In this document: piece after piece, positions 8,451 through 15,622 of the stretch
How the letters are laid out: each line of letters begins with the position of its first letter
Numbering within the stretch: position 1 is the first letter of the stretch
DNA from: an uncultured Allobosea sp.
Lineage (GTDB): Bacteria > Pseudomonadota > Alphaproteobacteria > Rhizobiales > Beijerinckiaceae
Length of the DNA: 64,000 bases
Reading direction: 5' to 3'
NCBI RefSeq assembly: GCF_945956895.1
Contig: NZ_CAMFJF010000014.1
Span: 40,341-104,340, forward strand
Notes under the pieces: generated by a model
The model's input: only the letters and a program-made list of their open reading frames with translations
The model's database searches: none
What the model was told of the DNA's origin: nothing
Program-made: the position numbers and the translations under genes

Positions 8451-9421
8451 TCGATCACCTCGTCAGCACGAGCCAGAATCGCGCGCGAAAAGGCCAGGTT
8501 GAAGGAGCGGGCCGCCGTCTGGTTCAGGATGAGTTCGAACTGCGTCGGGCGCTCCACCGGCAGGTCGCCCGGCTTGGCGCCGGCGAGGATACGCGCCACG
8601 AAAAACGCGACGCGACGGTAGATCAGTGACAATCGTGGGCCGTAGGTACAGAGCGCGCCGGCCTGGGCGAAGACCGGCCAGCCGGAGATGACGGGGATGC
8701 GTTCCTCGTTCGCGACCGTCATGATCGCCTTGCGATGCGCGATGGCGAAGCCGTCGGGCAAGAGCGAGATCGCGTCCGGCCGAAGACGGGCGAGATCGGC
8801 CCGCGCCGCCAGCACCGCATCGCTGTTCGGCGTGGCGATAAAATCGATCGCGATCCCGAGGCGATGCCCGGCTTCTTCGGAGGAGGCGCGCTCGATATCC
8901 GAACCCGCGTGACGCGGGTTGCCGAGCACGGCGACGCGATTCAGTTTCGGGATGATCTCCTTCAGCAGTTCCAGCCGCTTCCCGAGCAGTTCGAAAGCCA
9001 TGAAGGTGACGCCGGTGCAATTGCCGGAAGGCTGGGAGAGGCTTTTAGCGAAGCCTGCGGCGATGGGATCGGCGCTCGTGACGAAAATGATCGGGACGGG
9101 TAATCCCAGCTTGAGCACGTCCGGGATCGCCGCGCCCTGCACGATCAGGAGCTCGACGCCGCTCTCGACGAGCTCTCGCGCCAATGCGGGAACACGCTCC
9201 ATCCTGTCGTCGCCGTAGCGATAGAGGATTTCGATGCTTTCCCCGGGGATGAGCTTCTGCTCCACGAGCCCCTCGCGCAGTGCGTCGAGATAGGGCGAGA
9301 GGCTTGCCGCCAGCTGGGCCGTCAGCCAGCCGATGCGTCTGATCCGGCCTGGCGTCGCCGCGAGGCTGCGAGAGGCAGCTGCACAAGCTGTCATGACCAA
9401 AAGCTCGCGTCGATTGCGCAT
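8447..9421 (-). CDS. ABC_sub_bind-type periplasmic binding protein coupled to the sensor kinase
   Basis: A 324-residue exported binding protein of the ABC_sub_bind (TrpX/BMP-like) type. The ATG at 9421 is chosen for its GGGGGAGG ribosome binding site and because it opens a signal peptide (MRNRRELLVMTACAAASRSL). The mature part has family features: RIRRIGWL, the ARELVESGVELLIVQG segment, VPIIFVTSADPIAAGF, and FMAFELLGKRLELLKEIIPKLNRVAVLGNP. No permease or ATPase accompanies it. Its last codon overlaps the start of the hybrid kinase (stop and start share ATGA), so the pair is almost certainly one operon. That context argues for a role as a sensory ligand-binding partner and not as a transporter component. 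The ligand is unknown. Confidence 0.88.
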   Translation of the reverse strand: MRNRRELLVMTACAAASRSLAATPGRIRRIGWLTAQLAASLSPYLDALREGLVEQKLIPGESIEILYRYGDDRMERVPALARELVESGVELLIVQGAAIPDVLKLGLPVPIIFVTSADPIAAGFAKSLSQPSGNCTGVTFMAFELLGKRLELLKEIIPKLNRVAVLGNPRHAGSDIERASSEEAGHRLGIAIDFIATPNSDAVLAARADLARLRPDAISLLPDGFAIAHRKAIMTVANEERIPVISGWPVFAQAGALCTYGPRLSLIYRRVAFFVARILAGAKPGDLPVERPTQFELILNQTAARSFNLAFSRAILARADEVIE

Positions 9422-9672
9422 GTCGGCCTCCCCCAAGGACAACAAGAATGCCGTAGCGGAAGGCGAATGCCTAGCGGCTGATACCGAAGTGCCGGCACCC
9501 GCGCCGCTGCGTCGGTTTGGGAAATTATCCTGTAAAGACAAAGTTTTGCTTGTCAGCCCGCGCTCCCGCGAGGAGTTCGCCGGTGGCACCTGCGGATAAT
9601 GTTGCGGCCCGATGACGGCGCCTATCGTCCTGGCGATCGGGGTCATCTGCTCCAGCAAGCGAGGACGACATC
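9422..9672. promoter_or_regulatory. Divergent control region between the sensor operon and the secreted-protein cluster
   Basis: These 251 bases separate two divergent sets of genes and must hold promoters for both. A less GC-rich core (9515-9555) contains GACAA (9537-9541) and its inverse TTGTC (9550-9554) with 8 bases between, a size compatible with a regulator site. The left edge holds the GGGGGAGG ribosome binding site of the minus-strand gene and the right edge the GAGGA of the plus-strand gene. No clear sigma-70 pair was identified. Confidence 0.35.
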
Positions 9673-10416
9673 ATGAAAATCGGGATCGCAGGCGCTCTCG
9701 TCGCAAGCCTCTGGACCGCGATACCGGCCGCCCAGGGGCAGACGCTGGTCAAGGTCGGCATCACGCCAGCCGGCCAGCCCGCATCCGGCCTGAACCAGGA
9801 GACCAAGGCGCCAGAGGGTTTCGCCGTCGAGATCATGCAGACGGTCAGCGCCGATGCCGGCCTCAGCCTGCAGTTCCAGGCGATGCCCTTCGGCGAATTG
9901 CAGCAAGCGCTGATCGAGCGGCGGATCGACGCCATTGCGGGGTCTTTCGGCATCACGCCCGAGCGCCAGAAGGTCGTCGACTTCACCCATCCCTATGGCA
10001 GCTATCGCGACGTCCTGATCGTGAAGGCGTCGAACACCGCTGCCTTCAAATCGGTAGCAGACCTCAAGGGGATGAAGATCGCGACATCGCGCGGCAGCTC
10101 CTATGTCAAGCCGCTTGAGGATGCTGGCGCCGACATCTCGCTTTCGGCCACGCCGCCGGAATCGATTGCCAAGCTCCAGGCCGGCAGCGTCGAGGGGATC
10201 ATCGATAACGGCTTGCAGGCCAATTTCCTGCTGCGGACGAGCGGGAACACAGGACTGCGGACGGTCGCGAGCTATCAGCCCATCCTCGTCGGTCAACTCG
10301 CCTTTGCGGTGCGCAAGGGTGATGCCGACCTGCTGATGAAGATCGACCGCTCGCTGTCCAAGCTGGAGGCGGCCGGCACCGTCGCTGCGATCAAGACGAA
10401 ATGGGGCCTCGACTGA
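9673..10416 (+). CDS. Orphan periplasmic amino-acid-type ABC substrate-binding protein
   Basis: A 247-residue solute-binding protein of family 3 (polar amino acid type). A cleavable signal peptide of about 22 residues (ending AAQGQ) is followed by the family signatures PEGFAVEIMQTVS, IDAIAGSFGITPERQKVVDFTHPY and DLKGMKIATSRGSS, and by a C-terminal LEAAGTVAAIKTKWGL. The ATG follows GAGGACGACATC. No permease or ATPase gene is near, so it either serves a distant transporter or works in sensing. It is the first gene of a run of short exported proteins divergent from the coupled binding protein/kinase pair. The specific ligand cannot be read from the sequence. Confidence 0.9.
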   Translation: MKIGIAGALVASLWTAIPAAQGQTLVKVGITPAGQPASGLNQETKAPEGFAVEIMQTVSADAGLSLQFQAMPFGELQQALIERRIDAIAGSFGITPERQKVVDFTHPYGSYRDVLIVKASNTAAFKSVADLKGMKIATSRGSSYVKPLEDAGADISLSATPPESIAKLQAGSVEGIIDNGLQANFLLRTSGNTGLRTVASYQPILVGQLAFAVRKGDADLLMKIDRSLSKLEAAGTVAAIKTKWGLD

Positions 10417-10488
10417 TCTCGAGGCGTCCAATCCGACCTCCGAACCCGCACCCCCAAGCGCCGAACGGCGCCTGCCGGAGCCTGTCCC

Positions 10489-10974
10489 ATGAAGATGACT
10501 TCGTTGCTCGCATTCACCGTGCTTTGCCTGCCGGCAGCGGCTCATGCGCAAGCGCCTCAAGTGGAAAAGAACGTCTCGATGGCGATGGCGCAGGCCATCA
10601 TCGTCGGTGCCGTCGAGGAATGCGCCAAGACCTCGTTCCGGGTCTCCGTGGTCGTCGTCGACAAGGCGGGGCAACCCGCTGCGGCGCTGCGCGGCGACGG
10701 CACCGCGCCGCACACCATCGAATTCGCCCGCATGAAGGCCTACACGGCCCGGACCCGCAACCAGACCTCGCTGGAGTTCGCCGCGTCGACCGCCAGCGGC
10801 GACGCTGCTGCGCTGCGCCAGATTCCGGGCGTCATCGCGATTGGCGGTGGCGTGCCGATCAAGGTCGGCACCGAGACGATCGGCGCCGTCGGGGTCTCCG
10901 GCGCGCCTGGTGGCGACAAGGACGAAATCTGCGCCAAGGCGGGGATCGCCAGGGTCACGGCGGCGCTCAACTGA
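10489..10974 (+). CDS. GlcG/HbpS-family secreted heme-binding-like protein
   Basis: A 161-residue exported protein. The signal peptide ends in AAAHAQA (about residue 21), and the rest is a single GlcG/HbpS domain: MAMAQAIIVGAVEECAK, VVVVDKAGQPAAALR, ARMKAYTARTR and the glycine-rich GVIAIGGGVPIKVG followed by IGAVGVSGAPGG. HbpS of Streptomyces binds heme and is an accessory protein of the SenS-SenR two-component system; other family members bind small organic ligands or cofactors. Its position close to a two-component system is therefore suggestive, but the ligand here is unproven. It lies 72 bases after the orphan binding protein gene on the same strand. Confidence 0.88.
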   Translation: MKMTSLLAFTVLCLPAAAHAQAPQVEKNVSMAMAQAIIVGAVEECAKTSFRVSVVVVDKAGQPAAALRGDGTAPHTIEFARMKAYTARTRNQTSLEFAASTASGDAAALRQIPGVIAIGGGVPIKVGTETIGAVGVSGAPGGDKDEICAKAGIARVTAALN

Positions 10975-11073
10975 TCCGGATTCCCGCCACGGCCGACCGA
11001 TGCTGCCGCGCGGCGAGCAAGCGGCCGGCCCTTTCGACGTCAGCGCCCACAACCGACAAGAAGGACAGCGACC

Positions 11074-11352
11074 ATGGTCTCCTCATCGAACGCGCGCAAC
11101 TCCCTCGGCCGTTCCGGAAAGGCCTGCGGCATCGCGGCATGCCTGCTCGGTCTCCTGTCGGCGCCGGGCCTCTCCTTCGCACAGGGCGCCCAGGACGTCT
11201 GCCCCAGGGGATATTCGATCTTCCAGACGGTCTGCTTGAACGAAGCGACGGGCGATGTGGTCAATCAATCCCGCAGGAGCGAGGCCGGAGGAATTCCATC
11301 GCCGGTGTCCAATCCTGACAAGGCGCCAGCTCCGGCCAAATCAGGCGGCTGA
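11074..11352 (+). CDS. Small secreted protein of unknown function (92 aa)
   Basis: A 92-residue protein I do not recognise. It has an N-terminal signal sequence (about residues 1-36; hydrophobic core GIAACLLGLLSAPGLSFA with cleavage near FAQG). The mature part of about 55 residues has two cysteines (DVCPRGYS and QTVCLNE), which could form a disulfide, and a proline-rich low-complexity tail (NPDKAPAPAKSGG). The ATG is preceded by AAGGACAGCGACC. It sits between the GlcG/HbpS-like gene and another small exported protein, all on the plus strand with short gaps, suggesting one transcript. Confidence 0.7.
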   Translation: MVSSSNARNSLGRSGKACGIAACLLGLLSAPGLSFAQGAQDVCPRGYSIFQTVCLNEATGDVVNQSRRSEAGGIPSPVSNPDKAPAPAKSGG

Positions 11353-11388
11353 GCATCGGTCTGGCACAGCAGGTTCAGGAGGTGTGTC

Positions 11389-11688
11389 ATGTCAGGCCGA
11401 CGGCTTCTCGGCGTGGTCTTTGTCTCGCTGATGTCGGGCCTGTCCGGCTCGGTCCCGGCTCTTGCTGGTAGCACGGCGGCAAAGGCCTGCGCCTCGCATG
11501 ATCTCGTCGTCTTCAACCTGATCGAAAGGCATGGGGAGGATCAGGGGCTTCCGGCAGAAATCGTCGCCGATGCCGCGATGAAGCTCCTCGATGCGCGGGT
11601 CGCGTGTCGCGACGGGCGGGAGGCAGAGGCGATTGCAATCTACGCCGGTCTCAGCGCGAGGCTGGCTGCCGCCGCCGGCCGCCGTTGA
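11389..11688 (+). CDS. Small secreted protein of unknown function (99 aa)
   Basis: A 99-residue protein not recognised as a known family. The signal peptide (about 1-27, ending PALAGS) is followed by an all-helical-looking mature part with two cysteines (KACASHD and VACRDG) that may pair, and the words FNLIERHGEDQGLP and AEAIAIYAGLSARLA. A strong AGGAGG lies 8 bases before the ATG. It is 36 bases downstream of the previous small secreted protein and 30 bases upstream of the PQ-loop protein, so cotranscription is likely. A periplasmic helical-bundle role is only a guess. Confidence 0.7.
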   Translation: MSGRRLLGVVFVSLMSGLSGSVPALAGSTAAKACASHDLVVFNLIERHGEDQGLPAEIVADAAMKLLDARVACRDGREAEAIAIYAGLSARLAAAAGRR

Positions 11689-11718
11689 GCTTCCTCTTTC
11701 TCACACAAGGAGGCTACG

Positions 11719-12123
11719 ATGACAGCGGCTGAACTGGCGGCCACTGCATTTGCGCTGTGCAATGCCGTTCGCGCTCTCGCCTATCTGCCGCAGATCCTGC
11801 GCATCATCCAGGATCCGGACGGAGCGCGGGCGATTTCATGTGCGACCTGGAGCCTGTTCGCGATCTCGCACCTGACCACTGTCGCGTACGCGCTCCTGGC
11901 CGCTCACGATTGGACGATGGCGGCGGTCTTTGGAGTCAATGCTCTCGCCTGCGCCACGATCATCGGCCTGACCTTGTACAAGCGGAGGCGGGAGCAAAGG
12001 CGGTCAGGCGTCGAGATCGTTATCGGCGAAGCGGCTGGGCGCTCTTCAACAAGCAGGAAGGGCTCGCAGGATGGAAGGCTCGGGCAGCTCGCTCAGCCAC
12101 GCCCTGCGGCTACGCGATTCTGA
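11719..12123 (+). CDS. PQ-loop (SemiSWEET-like) membrane protein
   Basis: A 134-residue integral membrane protein with three predicted helices (about residues 5-30, 43-63 and 68-90) and the PQ motif in ALAYLPQILRI near the end of the first helix, as in SemiSWEET and related half-transporters. The third helix ends in LYKRRREQRR, and a hydrophilic tail of about 40 residues follows. It has a strong ribosome binding site (AAGGAGGCTACG). Family members form dimers and move sugars or other small solutes. It is the last gene of the plus-strand cluster, and its last 14 bases overlap the convergent quinone oxidoreductase gene. Confidence 0.75.
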   Translation: MTAAELAATAFALCNAVRALAYLPQILRIIQDPDGARAISCATWSLFAISHLTTVAYALLAAHDWTMAAVFGVNALACATIIGLTLYKRRREQRRSGVEIVIGEAAGRSSTSRKGSQDGRLGQLAQPRPAATRF

Positions 12124-13078
12124 CGATGACGTTGCCAATCGTTCCGCGCTCGACCGCTTCATGTGCGGCAGCGGTTTCGCTGATCGGAAATGTCGGTCCG
12201 ATACGGGCAACGGCCTCACCTTGAGCAAGAGCGCGCGTGACGCCCGCCACTGCACGTTCTCGCTGCTGCGCGTCCAGTTGATAGATCAGGAAGAAGTTCA
12301 ACTGGATCGAATTGGCGAGGAAGGCGAAGGCAGGAATCGTCGCCTCCACTCCCGTGCCGTAAACGATGACCTTTCCCTTCGGTCGGAGCACTGCGGGAAT
12401 CAAGCTGGCGTTGGCAGTAAGGTCCATCTCGGTGATGGCGTCGACGCCGCGTCTCCCCGTGATTTCGGCAATACGATCGCCCACATTTTCGCGCTTGTAG
12501 TCGATGCAATGGTCGGCGCCGGCTTCGCGCGCTGCCACCGCCTTGTCCGGTGACGAGATCGTGCTGATCACGGTTGCGCCACGAGCCTTGGCGAATTGAA
12601 TGGCGAACTGGCTCACCGAACCCGCACCGCCCGATACGAGCAAGGTTGTGCCTTGCCCGACCCCGGCCAGCTCGACGGCATGGTAGGCGGTCAGGGCAGG
12701 GATGCCGAGAGCGGCTCCCTCCTCGAAGCTGAGTGCATCTGGCAGGGGAACGGCCTGCGCGGCCGGCAGCGTAATGAACTCTGCGGCTGTTCCAAACGGA
12801 CGCTGCCACTGCCCGTTCCAGATCCAGACCCGCTCGCCAAGGCGTGACTTCGCAACGCCAGGGCCGACAGCCTCGATTTCGCCAGCGCCGTCGCTATGTG
12901 GGATGACCAGCGGGAACGGCGACTTTCGGTGTCCGCGACTTTTGACGTCGGATGGGTTGACCCCCGACGCGTGCAAGCGCACGCGAACCTCCCCGACTCC
13001 TGGGCTTGGAGTTTCAATGTCTCCGATGCGCAGCACATCGCGCGCTGGCCCGTTGGCTTCATAGAATACTGCACGCAT
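12110..13078 (-). CDS. Zinc-independent MDR oxidoreductase (NADPH:quinone reductase-like)
   Basis: A 322-residue medium-chain dehydrogenase/reductase. The GroES-like N-terminal domain has VRLHASGVNPSDVKSR and PHSDGAGEIEAVG. The Rossmann half has the glycine-rich LLVSGGAGSVSQFAIQFAKA and HCIDYKRENVGDRI. The catalytic-zinc cysteine/histidine set of true alcohol dehydrogenases is missing, so quinone or enone reduction with NADPH is the likely chemistry. The gene lies 120 bases downstream of the CadC-like regulator on the same strand and may be controlled by it. Its 3' end overlaps the convergent PQ-loop gene by 14 bases. Confidence 0.9.
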   Translation of the reverse strand: MRAVFYEANGPARDVLRIGDIETPSPGVGEVRVRLHASGVNPSDVKSRGHRKSPFPLVIPHSDGAGEIEAVGPGVAKSRLGERVWIWNGQWQRPFGTAAEFITLPAAQAVPLPDALSFEEGAALGIPALTAYHAVELAGVGQGTTLLVSGGAGSVSQFAIQFAKARGATVISTISSPDKAVAAREAGADHCIDYKRENVGDRIAEITGRRGVDAITEMDLTANASLIPAVLRPKGKVIVYGTGVEATIPAFAFLANSIQLNFFLIYQLDAQQRERAVAGVTRALAQGEAVARIGPTFPISETAAAHEAVERGTIGNVIVRIA

Positions 13079-13198
13079 CGATCAGCATCCCTCGGCAATG
13101 TGAGAGCCTGAAAGAAGGATCGCTCTGGGCGGCTCGGCCAAGCGCTGGCGACAACCGGACGGACCACGACGACAACGAGGCTCGTGGTGCCGCGCCGG

Positions 13199-14182
13199 CT
13201 ACCACAGAGCAGCTTTTTGCTCGGCCTCGACCAGTACCCATGCCGGGTCGAGGGCGGCACGCACGATCACTCCCGTATCGAAGACCTCATTGAATTCAAG
13301 CCGCCTGTCAGCTGTCATCACGACCTCGCGCTCGCTGTTCGGGCCACTGTAGCGAAAGGAATCGCCGAGGACGCGGGCCTTGAAATGGGTCGCGCCAGCC
13401 GGCTTGACGACGAGGCTCAGGGCCCGAGGAGGTCCCCGAACCGTGAAGCCCGTCAGAATGCCGGAGGGTTCTGCTCCGGTGATGACCAGCATGAATTGAC
13501 GGTTCGAATTAACGAATCCGGTGCTGCTGACCCAGATGCCGACGAAGCGGCGGTACTCGGGGAGAACATCGCGCCCGATCCGGTTGATCTGGAACACCGG
13601 AAGCGGCAGCTCCTTCTTTGCGGCAATTGCCGCAATCCGCCGCGCGTCGTCTTCCGTGAAAAGAGCGTTGGCTGACGATGGCAACGACAGGCGGGCTGCA
13701 AGATATCCTGCCGCAACCAGGCAGCAGATGACGATGGCCGCCGTCACCAGAGCCGCCCGTTTGCGCTGTACAGGCGGCCATACAGCGAGGCGGCGGCCAA
13801 CTGACCCGACAAACGGAATTCGAGATCGCTCGGATGGCGTCTGCGAGCCGTTCTCATGGACCGTGCGGGGTTGGCCGGCGTTCAGCAGGTATCCGCGACG
13901 GGGTACGGTTTCGATCAGGCGATGATCGGTGTCGCCCAGCTTGTCTCGCAGCTCGCGAATGCACTGAACGAGCGAGTCGTCCGTGACGGCGACATTGGGC
14001 CATACGACGTCGAACAGTTCCCGCTTCGACACCAGTCGTCCAGCATTCGTGACCAAGTGACGGAGAACCTCGAACGCCTTGGGTCGTAGCGCAATCTCTC
14101 GATCGCCCGCTCTCAGGCGTCCGCGCATCAGATCGAGCGCAAACCGGTCGAACTGCAGAAGTTTCGGAAGCACCGGGTCCAT
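13199..14182 (-). CDS. Membrane-anchored CadC-like winged-helix regulator
   Basis: A 327-residue protein with an OmpR/PhoB-type winged helix at the N-terminus (about 10-102: LRPKAFEVLRHLVTNAGRLV, a recognition helix near DDSLVQCIRELRDKLGD, and the terminal hairpin ETVPRRGYLL). A linker and one transmembrane helix (about 143-166) follow, then a periplasmic domain of about 160 residues with no recognised family. There is no receiver domain. The topology matches CadC/ToxR one-component regulators, which sense outside conditions and bind DNA from the membrane. The MDR oxidoreductase immediately downstream is the first candidate target. The signal is unknown. Confidence 0.87.
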   Translation of the reverse strand: MDPVLPKLLQFDRFALDLMRGRLRAGDREIALRPKAFEVLRHLVTNAGRLVSKRELFDVVWPNVAVTDDSLVQCIRELRDKLGDTDHRLIETVPRRGYLLNAGQPRTVHENGSQTPSERSRIPFVGSVGRRLAVWPPVQRKRAALVTAAIVICCLVAAGYLAARLSLPSSANALFTEDDARRIAAIAAKKELPLPVFQINRIGRDVLPEYRRFVGIWVSSTGFVNSNRQFMLVITGAEPSGILTGFTVRGPPRALSLVVKPAGATHFKARVLGDSFRYSGPNSEREVVMTADRRLEFNEVFDTGVIVRAALDPAWVLVEAEQKAALW

Positions 14183-14795
14183 GGTGCTTGGCCCTCACCG
14201 TAGCTCGCCCGATGAACTGCGTCCGCTGACTATAGGCGAAATATCGGCATTCCGTCACCCATTGATCGTGACCAAAGGGAATGCTCTTCGCTATGGCTGA
14301 CCCCGGAGACTGCCGGCGGGGATCAATCCGACGCAGTCAGGGCCCATCCTTGACATCAGCCCATATTCGAAGGGGGCATCTCATGGGACGAGCTTCAGTG
14401 TTTGCGATCTGCTCCGGCATCAATCTGGAGCGGGTTTGTGGAGAGCGCACAATCGATGACGCGTCAGGCACGGGCCTGCCTTGCCTAGGACAAGGAACTC
14501 GTACGCATGCTTGAGTGGAGCGAATTATTCGGCCTCCACACTGCATATCTCCGTCAAGGCATTCGCGTTGAGGCATTCAAATTGCGAGAACGATGTGCTC
14601 GCGATATCGGCAGGGCATCTCTTAATCGTTATGTCATGCACGCGAAGCTTCTCTATGATGATGAGGTTGATGAATTTGATATTTTCAGCGGATTATAAAC
14701 GTCAGTAGATTGATTTGTTCGTATAATTTCTGAGTATAGAGTCGTTTATTGATATTTTACTTCGCAGTCGACCGCGTTTTCGACAGGTGGATGCG
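14183..14795. other. Long low-GC spacer between the CadC-like regulator and the HELVH protein
   Basis: These 613 bases hold the divergent promoter region of the CadC-like gene and then become distinctly AT-rich from about 14500 onward, reaching long A/T runs around 14700-14770. One weak short ORF (14507-14698) is listed separately. No tRNA, repeat or insertion-sequence end was recognised. The composition change suggests foreign or decayed DNA. Confidence 0.5.
14507..14698 (+). CDS. Possible small protein (63 aa), unrecognised
   Basis: A 63-residue frame beginning MLEWSELFGLHTAYLRQG and ending in an acidic YDDEVDEFDIFSGL. It has an AAGGAA about 11 bases before its ATG, and its base composition is lower in GC than neighbouring genes. 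The sequence has no low-complexity arginine/proline bias of the kind seen in antisense shadows here, which is the main argument for it. No family is recognised, and it could equally be a relic in a decayed region. Confidence 0.3.
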   Translation: MLEWSELFGLHTAYLRQGIRVEAFKLRERCARDIGRASLNRYVMHAKLLYDDEVDEFDIFSGL

Positions 14796-15377
14796 ATGAG
14801 GATCATTAAACGGTGCCTGATATTTGGCGCAGTGCTACTCGCGCCTATGACCTTTGAAGCCCGGGCGCGTGACGAGACAGTAGAGCGCCTGCGTCTCGGC
14901 TCCGGCTTCGAAATCGTCATTGGGGAGAGGCAACCTGATCCGGGAGGAGGGTTACTGGAGGCCCTGGCGATATGGGTCGGTGCGAAATTGGGGCAGCCGG
15001 TACCCTCCTTTTTGCCAGAGCTCGTATTCAAGCCGGTTGGCCAAGTCGCCGCCCTGCGGCTCAAGCAATACGCGTCCGAAGTCATGCAGCAACACGGTCG
15101 GCCAGATATCCTGTCAATCTACGATTCTCGCGAGAAGGTTATCTACCTGGGGGACACATGGACTGGCGCAACGGCAGCCGATTTGTCGGTTCTCGTGCAC
15201 GAATTGGTTCATCATTTTCAGGAGACGCATCAATCTAAATTTGAGTGCGATGCCGCACGCGAGGCCAAGGCTTTCGAGTTGCAGGAAAAGTGGCTGAGAA
15301 TATTCGGGGAATCACTTGAGGAGGATTTTCAGATCGATCCATTCACGCTCCTGGTAAGGACATCCTGCGGAATGTAA
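14796..15377 (+). CDS. Exported HELVH-motif protein, putative zinc peptidase (DUF6647-like)
   Basis: A 193-residue protein with an N-terminal signal peptide (about 1-23, ending FEARA). The helix VLVHELVHHFQ carries the HExxH zinc-binding pattern of metallopeptidases, preceded by a strand with KVIYLGDTW and followed by CDAAREAKAFELQEKWL, where a glutamate on the second helix could be the third ligand, as in gluzincins. I associate this pattern with the DUF6647 group, from memory. A GTG nine bases upstream is also possible, but the ATG at 14796 has AGGTGG at proper distance. GC content is clearly below that of the surrounding genes, suggesting transfer. Substrate unknown. Confidence 0.7.
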   Translation: MRIIKRCLIFGAVLLAPMTFEARARDETVERLRLGSGFEIVIGERQPDPGGGLLEALAIWVGAKLGQPVPSFLPELVFKPVGQVAALRLKQYASEVMQQHGRPDILSIYDSREKVIYLGDTWTGATAADLSVLVHELVHHFQETHQSKFECDAAREAKAFELQEKWLRIFGESLEEDFQIDPFTLLVRTSCGM

Positions 15378-15622
15378 GAATTTTCGGCTCGTTAAAAACT
15401 CTCCGAGACAACGCCTGTCTCGTTCTCTCTTCATGAGGCCTGCGCCGAGATTCTTCTGCACTGGGGTGCCTGGAAAGCGTTTTATCAGGGCGCGGCTTAC
15501 GAGGTGCTCAAAAGCTTAAGGGGTGCCAGCAGCACGGCGCGCTGGCCAGCGTGGAAGGGCTTGAATAACGCCCCATCTCCCGGGCGCGATGGTTGGCCAA
15601 GCGCTTGTCAGCGGAGGAGCCG

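Noticed and set aside
9673..10416. Complete amino acid ABC transporter
   Set aside because: Only the binding protein is present; no permease or ATPase gene is adjacent, and the ATPase remnant at 4155 is of another type and decayed.
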